From assembly GCA_024196135.1 (NCBI GenBank), contig JAMQCK010000517.1, positions 1 through 20,881 of the forward strand: a DNA stretch of 20,881 nt. The letters run 5' to 3'. The DNA comes from Pleurotus ostreatus/Saccharomyces cerevisiae fusant. Taxonomy: Eukaryota; Opisthokonta. Shown piece by piece: positions 7,104 to 17,581 of the stretch. Both the position numbers and the translations under genes were made by a program. Below the pieces are notes generated by a model. That model made no database searches, was not told the DNA's origin, and saw only the letters and a list, made by a program, of their open reading frames with translations. Each line of letters starts with the position of its first letter. The first letter of the stretch is position 1.

Positions 7104-9626
7104 TCATATAGGATTCGTCTGCATCACCTCAATCAACTTGTCCATCGCCTCCGCTCTGTAGGTATCCTGCGTCAGGCTCAGCGGCCTGATCAGCCCGTCG
7201 TTGAAGGAAAGCATCTGAGGCGAAGAGGAGGTGTACTTCGGCCAGTTGGTCGCGTTCTTGCCGTTGGGGTCGAGGTTGGCGGTGAAGCGGATGGTGTAGC
7301 TGGGGAGGAAGCGTGAGTGGGGAACTGTATGCCGCGAGAGGAGCACACGTACTCGCTCATCTCTCCGAGCCCGAAAGCGGCGTTGAGCAGGTCGGATGCG
7401 TGGAACTATGCAGGACGTCAGTCATTGTCCCGAAAGCTTTGTCATAAAGCCACTCACACTACCCAGCGCCGGCAACCCCTTCAAGCGCTTGTTGATAAAC
7501 GCCCACATATCCTGCTTCCCCGACCTCTCCCTCATAAAGTATCGCCTCGGCCCTTGGAACACCGTATCGCCCTGAAACGACGCGATCCGCTTAAACTGCG
7601 GCGTCAGCGCGTTCAAGCTCCCCGTATCATACGGCGATCCCTGCTTCGGGTCCGAGGGGTACAATTCGAAGAGCGCGTCGATGTCGGCGGAGGAGGCGCG
7701 CGGGAGCCAGTACTGCGAGACGTAGTCGCGCGCTTGGGCATCGGTAGTGATGTTGAGGGTGGAGAAGGAGAAGAGGGTGCCTTCGTCGTCGCAGTCGCCG
7801 CTGATGAAGGGGACGTTGGCGACGGAGCCTTGTTTGACGAGGGCTTGGGGGTTGTCCTTGAGGAAGACGCCGTCCGCGCGGGGGAGCCAGGTAAGGATGA
7901 GGGACTGTCAGAGACTTTCAGTATGGTATTCACATGCACCCATACTCGGTAAAGGGGCATACCCCCGTAAAAAGAGAAGGGGGCATGCAGTCGCACGAAG
8001 AGAAGAAGGAAGATAAATTCATAAGAGAATGCAACCCACCTGGTACGAGAAGACGAACGGCGTATCATCTTGCGCCGCCTTCAAGTCTTCGTACGGAACC
8101 TCGCGCAAGCATTGCAGAGTATCCTTGCTGTTCGTGCACCCCGTCGCATCGACGAGTTGGTCGTACCAGATCTGGGCAGAAGGTTGTGAGATCTTCCGTA
8201 TGGCGCTGGAGGGACAAACAAATATTTACCTGCCCATTCGTGATATCACCGACAGGGATGGGCGAGCCCGAGTTCATGACCGCGCCCCGGAAGAGACCTT
8301 CGGTGTTGCCGTCGTTGGTGAGCATATGGAGCGCGACACTAATAGCACCCGCGGATTCGCCCCATCTGAAGGAAGGATGGGTTAGATACGAGTGAGGACG
8401 TAGTATGCACCAGGGAGTACAGCTCCCGCAGGAGAACCCAGTGCGCAAAAGAGAACGCAGCTTGCGCAAGACTTACATGGTAACCTTCTCCGGGTCGCCA
8501 CCGAATTGGCCGATGTACTGTTGCACCCAACTATGCGTCGTCAGCTCTCATGCCCACGCATGCATAAGATCGACGTACCGTAAGGCCGCGCGTTCTAGGA
8601 AGCAAAGAGGAAGCATGAGTCACGTGTGCGTGGTCGATTGAGTTGAATATTCACTCACGGTCCTGCAGCCCGAGGTTGCCCACTCCTGCATCCTTGACTT
8701 CTTGACTGGCAAGGAAACCGAAAGCTATGGCCGATGACGGTTAGATGAAGTACTCATACACCTGTAAGGTGTGAGTACACACCTGCGACCCGATAGTTCA
8801 TGGATACATAGACTGAACAAGGATGATCAGCATTGAACGGTTCGCGCAGGTTGCAAGGTGTGCAGACTCACTGACGGGCTCGTCTATGGCGAGCGAGCGC
8901 TCGACAATGATACCCCCATCGTACATGGAAGTGCTTCCAATCTCGAAGCCACCTGGTATAGCAATGAGTTCCCTTTGTTGCATCCCACGCTCCTGGGTCC
9001 GAGGAATCACACGCACCGCCAAAAATCCACTATGGGAGGGTCGGCGTCAGTCGCCATCGATGCAGAAGGGTGAGCAGTTTAGCAGACGCACCACGAGCAC
9101 GGGGAGCTTGGAGTCCGGGGTCGCGGATGCGGGCTTGACGACGTTGATGGTGAGGCCTGCGGCAAGTCAGTTAGGAGCGGACGCATGCCTCGCGGCGAGC
9201 TGCTACTCACAATCCTCGTCATCCGGGAAGACGGCGGGGTATAGCGTGTTGACGATCGCGTCAATGGTGTCCTTCAACAGACCGTCCGGCAGAGGCAACT
9301 GGATAGCCTGTTGCGGGCACGACGCGCCGAACTGCTTCGCGTCGATGTCATCCGTGTACTTCGTGATGAGCTGAGGTAGACGGAAGCGGAGGTCGCCGAT
9401 ACTGTTCGTGTGGTGAGCTTCTGCCCGCCTTGTACGAACTGAGGTGTACTTACGGAGGCTCTGCGAAGGGAATCCCCAGGAACTTGTCGACCTTCCCTGA
9501 GGCAGCACCCGTGACGGTGGCACCATCCAGAGTCACTGTCGGTGGCGCGCGCTCGACGAGGGGAACGGCAGACGCGCCGAGGGCGACCGCGAGCAGGGTG
9601 AAGAGAGCTCCAAAGGACGGTGCCAT
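7104..9626 (-). CDS. Secreted type-B carboxylesterase/lipase (alpha/beta hydrolase)
   Basis: A serine esterase of the fungal carboxylesterase/Candida rugosa lipase family that hydrolyses acyl esters outside the cell. Fourteen exons give 552 residues: 9626-9454, 9401-9211, 9156-9092, 9029-9017, 8952-8872, 8812-8783, 8724-8659, 8594-8579, 8530-8477, 8365-8230, 8171-8040, 7904-7458, 7405-7347, 7299-7104. Phases agree throughout and the introns are mostly 48-64 bases. A signal peptide (MAPSFGALFTLLAVALGASA) is followed by KFLGIPFAEPP, the oxyanion region WIFGGGF (144-150), nucleophile Ser234 in GESAG, Glu360 in CDDEGT and His470 in SFHASDL. The triad is complete and the length is typical. Exons of 13 and 16 bases are unusual; the 13-base one encodes WIFG. 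The donor at 7346 (GTGCTC) is the weakest border. The exact substrate (lipase, cholesterol esterase or feruloyl-type) cannot be told. Confidence 0.93.
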
Positions 9627-10393
9627 CCCGACTGAGTACCCGTGCACGGTGGGCTGGGGAGACTCGGAGAGCTACCCACCCTCCCCAGCATTTTATACAC
9701 TCGCGACGCGTCTGAATCTGATCTCCGGCAGCGCGCGAGGCGCTACAGGGTTACATAACAGAATACCGAGGTAGCGATGGCGGCCCGCGAGCTTCTGCCA
9801 TAACCAGGTTCCTCGTCCTTGGGCGTGATGAGTAGAGCGAATGGGGAGGCGCGGGTGAGGTGATTGCCAAAGGCGGGTGAGAAGTTGACTTTCCTGGAAG
9901 AGGCACGGAGGTCAGATGCGACGGCCGTCGCCCCATGGGGCCCCGGACGCGCATTCAGCAGATCACGCGGGGGCAAAGTTGCAGTCACCGCACGTTCTGC
10001 CCATGTGCGGGCGATGGGTCAACTGCAGTCGGGGGGATTGGTTGTGCACGGTGGTCGGGTACCGACGTCCCCGGTGTGCAGTGGCATGAATAAAACACTG
10101 GAAAGGCGGGGACAGGTGACAAGGTTAGGACAGGTACTGCACATGGAGGGGTCTTCGCAGCGACCTATCAGCTTGCTGGAGGAGCGGAAGCGCCGCTTCT
10201 TGGCCAGCTGCAGCCTTCATGCTGACTGTTTCGCAGGTCAACTGGTACGGCTGGCGCGGTTGGCAGGGGCAACAGGCGCAGTTCTTCACACGGATAGGCA
10301 AGTACCGCGCATATACTCGTCGATATCAAGTGTCAAAGCAGGTCATGTACATTGCAGTAATTCACTTCTCGTACCTAGAGGGGCATCGTCCAC
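9627..10393. other. Carboxylesterase promoter and trehalase 3' region
   Basis: There is no credible gene in this 767-base stretch; the ORFs on either strand lack motifs. It holds the carboxylesterase TATA box and several GC-rich motifs of the CreA/Mig1 type (SYGGRG): GCGGGG at 9967-9972 and 10106-10111, and CCCCGG near 9939 and 10069. The trehalase 3' untranslated region lies at its right end. Confidence 0.45.
9691..9697 (-). promoter_or_regulatory. TATA box of the carboxylesterase gene
   Basis: TATAAAA on the minus strand, 65 bases before the ATG at 9626. It also argues for MAPSFG as the start: the preceding in-frame GTG lies close to a TC-rich leader. Confidence 0.65.
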
Positions 10394-13260
10394 CTAGAAG
10401 GACAGCGTCATCGCCAAAACTGCCATCCCGGCAGCCAGCCAACCAGCGCGCAGCGAAGCCGCAGCGTTGTTGTCCGAGCCTTCGCCGCCTTGCGAGGCGT
10501 CAGAGGAGTTGCCGCCGTCGGTATCGCCCGGTCCTGACCCGCCTCCCGTCGAGGCAGCCGCGGAATCAGTAACGTTTGGGCATTGCGGCGCTGCGAGCAC
10601 GTCGCCGTAACGGCTGGCAGTCCACAGTACGACACCGTTCGTCCATCCGAAGCCGGCCTGAGTAGAGCGAATCAGCTGATAGGTATGGTGCCAAGCAGCC
10701 CGACGATCTGACCTGCACGGTATACTCGCCACCGCTGCCAGCTGAGTCGATATCGAGGTTCGAGAACTTCTCGAACATCTACATGAAGTACGGGTATGAG
10801 CATACCGAGGTCGGAAGCAGGGTATGACAGAAACTACTTACATTCCCGGTGTTGTTGATGCTGTTCGTAATGTTGAGCTCCTGTAGATGTCGTGAGCACC
10901 CCAAGCTTTCCATGCATATCACTGCGCATATACCCACCTTGTCCGAGAGCCTCGGGAGCAAGCCATCAAGAGAGCCGCCAGTCGCATGCCTGGATACCGT
11001 CAGCCTAAGCCGTGGACCCCAGATATGGACATACCAGCTACACAGTGCCGCCGATATATACCGATTCGCCATCTCGCGCTGCAACGTCTTGCCCCAGCCC
11101 TCGCCGTCCGTCGCGTTCCCGCCATTCACCACCGTCCCATCCCGCACGTTCACGTCCGCCTCCGCGCCCGTCGAGCTCGCGTTCACGCCCTTATACAGCG
11201 GCTGCCCCGGGAGCGCATTTTCCTCCAACCCCAGCTGGCCCTCAGGAATCAACGCATACGTCGACTGGTTCGCCTGTGGCGTTGGCAAGGCCGTGTTCGT
11301 AACATTATCCGGCAGCGCGCGCAGCGCCTGCATGGCGATGTAGACGTGCGGCGGCCACGCGTTCGGCGCGTCCCACTGGAGGCCGGTGTTGTGGAAGGTG
11401 GTCGGGTAGGTGCCGTTGTAGCGGGACATGACGAGGTTGATGGAGGAGAAGTAGCCGAAGGCCGCGTCGGAGCTGTTGAGGAGCTCGGGTGGGATGATGC
11501 CGGACCAGAGGGGGTAGAAGGTGGCGATGGTGAAGATCTCGGATTGTTGGTTCGTTTTGAGGTTGAAGTCGTAGAAGGCGAGCTGGAGGAGAGGGGTGAG
11601 TGGCCGCCTGTGAAGGACGCAAGAGGGCTTACCTTGGTTGAGTTCCAAAATAGGTCGAGGACGCCTTCGCGTATCGTCGCAGCTTGCTCGCGGTGCGAGT
11701 CGGCAGCGGTGTCATTCGAGACCTGATTGTAAAGTCGTGCGAGGAGGACATGGTTGTGGTCTAGCGACGCGTCAGCGCGGTCATTAAGCACCGGTAGTCG
11801 TTGAACTCACAAAGAATACTATTCAGGTCGACCGGGAGCGTATTTCTGACATTTAGCTTCTTCAGGTCGTTGGAGCCACCAATCCACCGCGTCGTGTAGT
11901 CCCAGCCTTCGTGCGTAAACCGGAATCAGCACCTTGCCCTCACAACACAATCATCTCACTTACCTGACTCGGCCCCAGACGCCAGCTCTGCATACAGATC
12001 GCCCCGCTCTTCCTCAGTCAGTGCCGTCGAGTTGTCGTCCGGATTCGCCGTGCGGTAGTCCGTGAGGTAGGACTCGGGACGCGGCGCGGTGTTGTTGACA
12101 GCGTAGCGCGCCATGGAGTAGGTTTTATTGGTCGTCGGGCTCGTCACGTCGATTGTGCGGTTTTTCGCGAACCAGGCGAGCTCTTTCTGTGGTAGAAGTC
12201 AGTGCGCCGCTTAAGCCGACATAACATTATCCAGACGCACCTCTGCGAGCGGCAGCGCTCGTTCAAGAATCGTAGTCTCGTTGGTCGCTTCCACGTACCG
12301 CGCTAGCATCTAGTCTCTAATCATCAGTGGTCAGGGCGGACAGTGAGTGATGGTACGCACCTGCACGAAAAGCGGCGGCTGCGAGCGATTCAAGTAGTAG
12401 ATGCGCCCACCGTTCGGAATGAAGCCGATGTGCTCGAGCTCGTCCATGAAGTTGTGAAGGGTGGCGTTGACGATGTCGTATAGCTCGGACTCGAGCAAAC
12501 CCTCCACAATCCAGAAGCTGTCCCAGTAGTACTGCTCGCGGAAGCGTCCACCTATACCACACGTTAGCGTCAATCCCGAACCAAAGAAGGATGGCAGGCG
12601 CACCTGGTACCACAAAGGTATGATTGAGCGGAATGAGACTGCTCTCGCACTCTACACCATCGCACAGAGTAGACGAGTTTGTGCCCCTAATGAGCTGCGT
12701 CCAGTACCCATGCACCGTCTTCGCGAACGCCTGCACGATCGGATCCTTTACCCCACCCAGGAAAGAAGGCTCAGGGTTGAAATTGTCCAGCGCAAGCGCC
12801 TGCAGCTCCAGGCCCTCCCCACCGAAGTCCTCTTCAACGAAGTCGAGTATGCTTCCCACTTTTACGTCATCAAGATCGTCGCTCGTGGCGTTGTTCGTTA
12901 CGTTGCGGAAATCGTTCAGCACCTCCTGCGAGGGCTTGCGCGTGGGCTTGTCCACGAATGTCTTGGGATCTGTGTATAGATTGCCGAGGTTCACAGTTTG
13001 CAGTAACTTTGCGCACCGAGGATGTCAGTACAGGTGGATCATTTCCAGCAAGCACATCCACTCACCTCCCCAGCGCAGAATATCTCGGATGGACACCAAG
13101 CCTGTGGGACAGGTGGTGCGACCGACTGCGACGCGATCGGGGCACTCGTCGCCGCGCTCGGACTCGCGACCACCGTCGAGACCGTCAGCGTCGGCGCCTC
13201 CGTGCTCTGCGCGCGCACCGACGCGCCGAGAGCCGCAAGCGTGAGAGCGACATGCATCAT
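10394..13260 (-). CDS. Secreted GH37 trehalase with a probable GPI-anchor signal
   Basis: The enzyme hydrolyses trehalose to two glucoses. Twelve exons give 757 residues: 13260-13066, 13006-12604, 12551-12361, 12309-12241, 12186-11964, 11906-11811, 11760-11633, 11582-11035, 10989-10938, 10880-10842, 10778-10713, 10657-10394. All phases agree. Both GH37 signatures are present: PGGRFREQYYWDSFW (199-213) and QWDAPNAWPP (504-513). The likely catalytic acid is Asp363 in ESGWDYT. The likely base is Glu651 in MFEKF, followed by the GGEY...GFGWTNG block; both are aligned from memory to E. coli TreA Asp312/Glu496. A signal peptide (ALTLAALGASVRA) and many Asn-X-Ser/Thr sites point to secretion. The C-terminus is a Ser/Gly-rich linker ending in a hydrophobic tail (AGWLAAGMAVLAMTLSF), typical of GPI attachment. 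It lacks the long N-terminal regulatory region of cytosolic neutral trehalases. A second ATG directly follows the first. Confidence 0.93.
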
Positions 13261-13317
13261 TGCCTGTGTGCGAGGACAGCGGGGGCAGTCGCGCACCCCG
13301 CGATCCCGGACACCCAC

Positions 13318-13325
13318 CTTATATA
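13318..13325 (-). promoter_or_regulatory. TATA box of the trehalase gene
   Basis: TATATAAG on the minus strand, 58 bases before the ATG at 13260, the same spacing as in the pectinesterase gene. Confidence 0.65.
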
Positions 13326-13377
13326 CTCCCCCGGCGCCTAGTACGGGCCAGGTGACCGCGATGATCACTGTTTCACT

Positions 13378-13391
13378 CCCCGCGAGCGGGG
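13378..13391. promoter_or_regulatory. GC palindrome with two CreA/Mig1-type sites in the trehalase promoter
   Basis: CCCCGC-GA-GCGGGG is a perfect inverted repeat with 6-base arms, about 120 bases before the trehalase ATG. Each arm fits SYGGRG, the consensus of fungal carbon-catabolite repressors. Repressor binding is inferred from the motif only; the GC-rich background makes chance matches possible. Confidence 0.35.
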
Positions 13392-14027
13392 GATGACGCG
13401 AAGGCGGGCGAGGGGGTCAGATGATGGGCTCGTACCTTAACGCCGTCCACTCAATCTTCGCCTCGAAAAATCGACGCTGATCCATGGAACGTGGCAGGCA
13501 AGACATGCACGCGGAGGCTCGGAGTGGAACAGAATCGACAGGATGAATGAAATTGGAAAAAGTGCTTGGATTACGCAAGGACGAGGCGAAGGTACTTACA
13601 TACAGCAGCAATGGAAGTTCGGGTGCATACGAAGGCTAAGACCACAGCAGGATAGAGGACAGGCACGTACCAGTGACATCGTCCAAATGGACACGCCTGT
13701 TAACGGCGGGAGTGAGGCCCTCTTGCTCCGGTATCATCGGCCCTCAGACGAATATCGCTGTCTTGCGTCAAAGCGAGGAAGAGTCAAGGAGGCACTGATA
13801 TTGAGTACAAGATGAAGATGATAGGCAACTCACGACAGACGGTGCAAGCGACCCCCGACAGAGCGAGCAACAACAGAAAAAACTAGTAGGTAGGCAATTA
13901 CGCTCCGCTGGCGAGAACTCTACTACACCACGCACCTGCGCCCGAAAGCGACGCATAACCTGATGTTCGGCGCTAGATATTCTCCGCTGTCGAACTGCCG
14001 GTGTCGCAGGCGGGGATGGTGAGGCGA

Positions 14028-16274
14028 TCAGGGGTCGGGATCCACGTACATCTCGCCGGTCAATAGACCATCGCTGTACGCCATGCTCTCGAAGATGAGT
14101 TGTCTCCAGACGCTGACTGTCAACTCAACAGCTTCCTCTTCGAGAACCTAGAGAAGGTAAGCTGATGATAGATATAAGCAGCTGGTCAGACTCACTGGTT
14201 CCAAGCCCTCTATGAGCTGCTTTGGCGCTTTGTGATCCTTCAAGTGCTCGAGAACAAACATGATCAAATCTTCTTCCTCCATCTCACCGAGATATTTGAC
14301 CATGAGCCTCTTGATCAACGGCTCCATCTTCCTGTCAATCATTTGCTGCAGATTCCGTCAGCACCCATCCTCCCCATACCATTTGCAGATAGCAACCACA
14401 GCAAACGCATCTAAGATGAACACGCACCTCCGTCACCCCATCCCACCGCACCTTCCGTTTGAACAGCGTATCCTTATCCTTCGGCACTTCGGTCTTGATC
14501 TTCTCCAGCCGCTCCTGCGCCTTCTCCGTCGTCTCCGTCACGCTGAAGTCGAGCTTGACCAGCGGCACCTTCCTCCGCTTCGCCGCCTCCTCCTCTTCTT
14601 CCTCCTGCCCGAACACCGCCGCTTTCGCCTGCGCGCCCTCCTTGTCCTTGTGCTGGTGCCCGCCGGCGGGCAGCGCGACGTTGAGCCGCACGGGTGCGCC
14701 GTCGTCGAGGAGCAGGCCGGCCTTGCGCTGCTCTTCGGCGAGGGCTTGCATCTCGTCCATTTGGCGCGCGAGGAAGTCTTCGGATTCGCGCCGGAGGTTC
14801 TCGGCTTCCTCCTCTTCGTACTGTCGTGATTTGAGGTCTGCAGCCTCCTCTTGTTCCAGACGACGGGCGCGGGCGTGTCGCCAGCGTGCTCTGAGCAACG
14901 TCAGTTCAGGAAGTACACCATGCAAAAGGTACACACACCTGTCGACGTAGAAGAGCTCATCGCTCTCGTCATCGTCCCAGATATCCAGGCGCACGCGCAT
15001 CTCCTTCTTGTCCCGCTCCTCCGCATCGCGAGTCGCGCGTTCCCGCGCAATTGATCGCTCCAGCGCAGTCAACTTATTCCGCTCTCGTGGCTCGTATCGT
15101 CTTTCACGCTGCGGAATGTTCAGTCGTAGCCTCTAACGATGATTGCAAGCCTACTCACATCGCGGAATGACGCCTCCTCGTCCCTTCTCCTCGCTTCCTG
15201 CCTCTCCTCCTCAAGCTCCAAATCCGTCTTGTTGTTCTTCCCCGCCAGCGCCCGATCGTCCATCGCCTCACTCCCCGCCTTCACAAACGGCACCGGCTTC
15301 TGATACCCCTGCGCCCCATTCCCAAACCCCCTCGGCGCCCCCGCCGCGGGCGGCGACCCCTGCGTGCCCTGCGGCTTCCCCCACTCGCGCACCTTCGGGC
15401 CACTGGGCGCAGGCGTGATGGACGCGGGCTTGATGTCGCGCATCTTCTCCCGCTCGCGCTTCGCGGCGCGCTCGCGGAACTGCGCGATCTCGGAGATGAC
15501 GAGCCCGCGCTGCGTCTCGGGCAGGTCCGCTTCGTGCAGGTCGTGGAGGTGCGGGGGGATCACGATCTTCTCCTTCTCGAGGCGGCCCTCGTCGATCGCT
15601 TTCTGGGAGACGTTGTTGATCTCGGTGACGAGCTCGTCGATCTTGGCTTTGGCTTCCTTGAGGCGCTCGTCTTCTTGCTGTGGGGTAGATGGAAGACTGA
15701 GTGAGAGGGAATTAGGATAAGGAAGGCGGCGACGCACGTCTGTTTGTATCCGCTGCGATTTGTGCGCGTCGAGCAGGGTTTTGGTCTTTTCGTCTGCTTT
15801 CACCTGTAGGGATCCGACGTAGGCTTGCAATGCGAGAGGGAACCCAAAAGGTGACGCACCAGCAGCTTCTTGTTCGCGCACATATCCTCCAACGCAGGCA
15901 GCTCGATTCCGGTGAGAAGGTCGATGGCGCGTATCGCACTGTCCATATCTTCGTACTCGGCGAACCCGAAGCCCTGCGGCTTATTTGCTGGCGTAATCAA
16001 GCGCTTGAACGACCGAACGGGACCACAGGCCTACAACATAGGATTAGCATATATACTTCCTGCTATGCTGAGCACGCACGCTAAGCAACCTGTTCAGAAA
16101 GTCATCGTCTATCCCCCCAGATATTGACCCGACGAAGAGGGACACGCTGCGGTTCGGAGGCGGCATGAACCCCATTTGTTGCTGCTGTGCGAGAGCCGAC
16201 ATTGAGGGACCCTGGCCAAAGGAAGGCATAGGTGGACGCAGACCAAGTCCCATCCGATTCGGTACTGGCTGCAT
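14028..16274 (-). CDS. RBM25-like splicing factor (RRM + PWI domains)
   Basis: RBM25 (yeast Snu71) proteins associate with the U1 snRNP and influence splice-site choice in the nucleus. Eight exons give 617 residues: 16274-16080, 16030-15860, 15803-15738, 15677-15159, 15108-14939, 14890-14428, 14345-14196, 14147-14028. Phases agree. Order of parts: a Pro/Met/Gln-rich leader; an RRM at about 44-122 with RNP2 SLFVGSI and RNP1 PQGFGFAEY; the typical KLLVKADEKTKTLLD segment; a long charged Glu/Arg/Lys region including REKMRDIKP and ERSIARERATRDAEERDKK; then a C-terminal PWI domain (about 520-600) with MEPLIKRLMVKYLG and LTVSVWRQLIFES. MQPVPNRMG was chosen as start because it resembles the leader of relatives. 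The frame stays open upstream to an ATG at 16484, so a 70-residue longer form is possible. Confidence 0.9.
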
Positions 16275-16912
16275 TTTGGTGGGTAGATGTTGCGTGGGTG
16301 GCTTGGGGAAAGCGCGGTGTGTGCGGCCGAGGACGCGTCGCCTGGGATCGTGTAAGATGGGGAGGTTTGGGTGAGGGGTTTGACTTGCAAATGGAGTCTG
16401 AGGTGATGACCGAGGATAAGGAGGATAAGGAGGAGCCAAGTATGAGTTCACGACCGCCGACGCGACAATGAACGTCGAGAACAAGTCGCGAAAATGGGCC
16501 TTAGCCTGAAAGAGCAGGTACTTCTCACGGTTCGACTTTGCCTCAAGCCGAGCTGCAGAGCTTCATGCAGCTCCTGCATACGCTCAAAGACTCATTCTGC
16601 CTCAGCGCTCACGAAGACAAATCCTCTGCCTCTTGTTTCGCTCACCTCGCTGGATTGATCAGATGCTGAACACCCGTCGAAGGAGACAGGCAGGCCACAC
16701 AACCGCGCACTTCACTCTTCTGTCGGGTATAATCATGCTTCCAGATGCATAATGGCATTTGGTACAGGTACAGATACAGTGGCCCAGGGCTTGGAGAAGC
16801 TTGCAGGACACGACGACTGTGTGCCTGCAGGTGACGCGCCCTGAATCCCCGAGCAGTGAAGGCGGAGATCCCAGCTGTGCGGACGCTTCGACTACATGCG
16901 CGTCGGGGGTCA
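16275..16912. other. RBM25 upstream region and DPM3 3' side
   Basis: There is no separate gene. From 16275 to 16484 the RBM25 frame is open upstream (Pro-rich reading with PPYPPYP, caused by a short GGATAAGGA tandem repeat at about 16412-16430). The remainder, next to the DPM3 stop, shows nothing recognisable and no TATA box. Confidence 0.4.
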
Positions 16913-17392
16913 TCAATCCACAGAGACACCTTTTGCGCGTAGTTCTGTCTTCGCTTGAGCGATTTCCTGCGAGGGTATCAGCGTCAAAAAGTACATTGGT
17001 GATGGGAAGCAAAGGAACGCACGAGCATGAGTTCCTCATGTGCTTCAGGGCAGTCTCGGAATGTCCACAATCCCCAGCCGAGGGACCATAATGAGTACGA
17101 GCCAAAGGTGACCAGAAGCCACCATGGTATCTAGAGTCGTGAATGATCGAGCAAAGGGGAGGGGAATACGAGATGGAATATGGAAGGAGGGCCGGGTATG
17201 ACATGTAACAGGAGAGAAGGCGCTCAATCAGTCGTGCTTCTAAAGAGAGGTATGAGGTGGGCGCACCAAGGGGAGAATCTGCTCCGCGATATCTGTTGGC
17301 ACGAGGGGAACGGGAAGGATTTGGGCAAGGGCGAGAAAGTAGCCCGCAGCACCCAGTGCAAAGATGAAGCCAGCTCGTTGCGCTCGTGTCAT
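16913..17392 (-). CDS. DPM3: DPM3, dolichol-phosphate mannosyltransferase stabilising subunit
   Basis: DPM3 is a small ER membrane protein that holds the catalytic subunit Dpm1 at the membrane. The complex makes dolichol-phosphate mannose for N-glycosylation, O-mannosylation and GPI anchors. Three exons, 17392-17267, 17130-17023 and 16966-16913, give 95 residues, close to the usual 90-95. All phases are 0. The sequence starts MTRAQRAGFIFALGAAGYFL and has two membrane segments (about 8-31 and 44-66). The second carries the conserved PWWLLVTFGSYSLWSLGWG, then TFRDCPEAHEELM, and the protein ends AKTELRAKGVSVD. The first intron is 136 bases, long for this window. Its promoter region is shared with the divergent ArfGAP. 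A longer overlapping ORF on the same strand (16659-17501) is an artefact of reading through the introns. Confidence 0.93.
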
Positions 17393-17581
17393 TGTAGGGT
17401 GCAAATAAAGTGGGAGGAAAAGGTTGAGGGAACCTTGGTGATGGTCGCGCATAAAGACTTTGACGGTGAACTCCGCGGTGGCGCGCGTCGCGCAGCTCCA
17501 CGTGTATCCGTCACGTGTCATGGCAGGGAGGGAGATCACCGGCGACGCCGACGACCTACGCGCGTTTTCCCTCTCACCATC
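17393..17581. promoter_or_regulatory. Shared divergent promoter of DPM3 and the ArfGAP, with two E-boxes
   Basis: The two start codons are separated by 189 bases and face away from each other. The region has no TATA box but carries two CACGTG motifs at 17499-17504 and 17512-17517, both followed by T and 13 bases apart. CACGTG is the core site of bHLH factors (Cbf1, Pho4, SREBP types). Joint control of the two secretory-pathway genes is an inference. Confidence 0.5.

Larger units (their letters stand above)
13261..14027. other. Trehalase promoter and RBM25 downstream region
   Basis: This stretch holds the trehalase TATA box and a GC palindrome. Between about 13420 and 13960 the minus strand has small ORFs (for example MIPEQEGLTPAVNRRVHLDD near 13735, followed by a GTACGT donor-like site, and FFEAKIEWTALRYEPII near 13420-13465). 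They might be exons of a short unknown gene, but I could not join them in frame. The rest shows nothing. Confidence 0.35.

Noticed and set aside
9864..10397. Plus-strand ORF of 177 codons in the carboxylesterase-trehalase spacer
   Set aside because: No start context, splice signals or motifs; composition fits non-coding GC-rich DNA.
10986..11726. 246-codon plus-strand ORF opposite the trehalase
   Set aside because: It is antisense to the trehalase exons with Arg/Val/Gly-rich low-complexity content, as expected from GC-biased third positions in the real gene.
14260..14829. 189-codon plus-strand ORF opposite RBM25
   Set aside because: Leu/Arg-rich mirror of the Glu/Lys-rich RBM25 region; no motif and no promoter.
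16659..17501. 280-codon minus-strand ORF over DPM3
   Set aside because: It reads through DPM3 introns in a wrong frame. The DPM3 exon model gives a full family match at the expected length.
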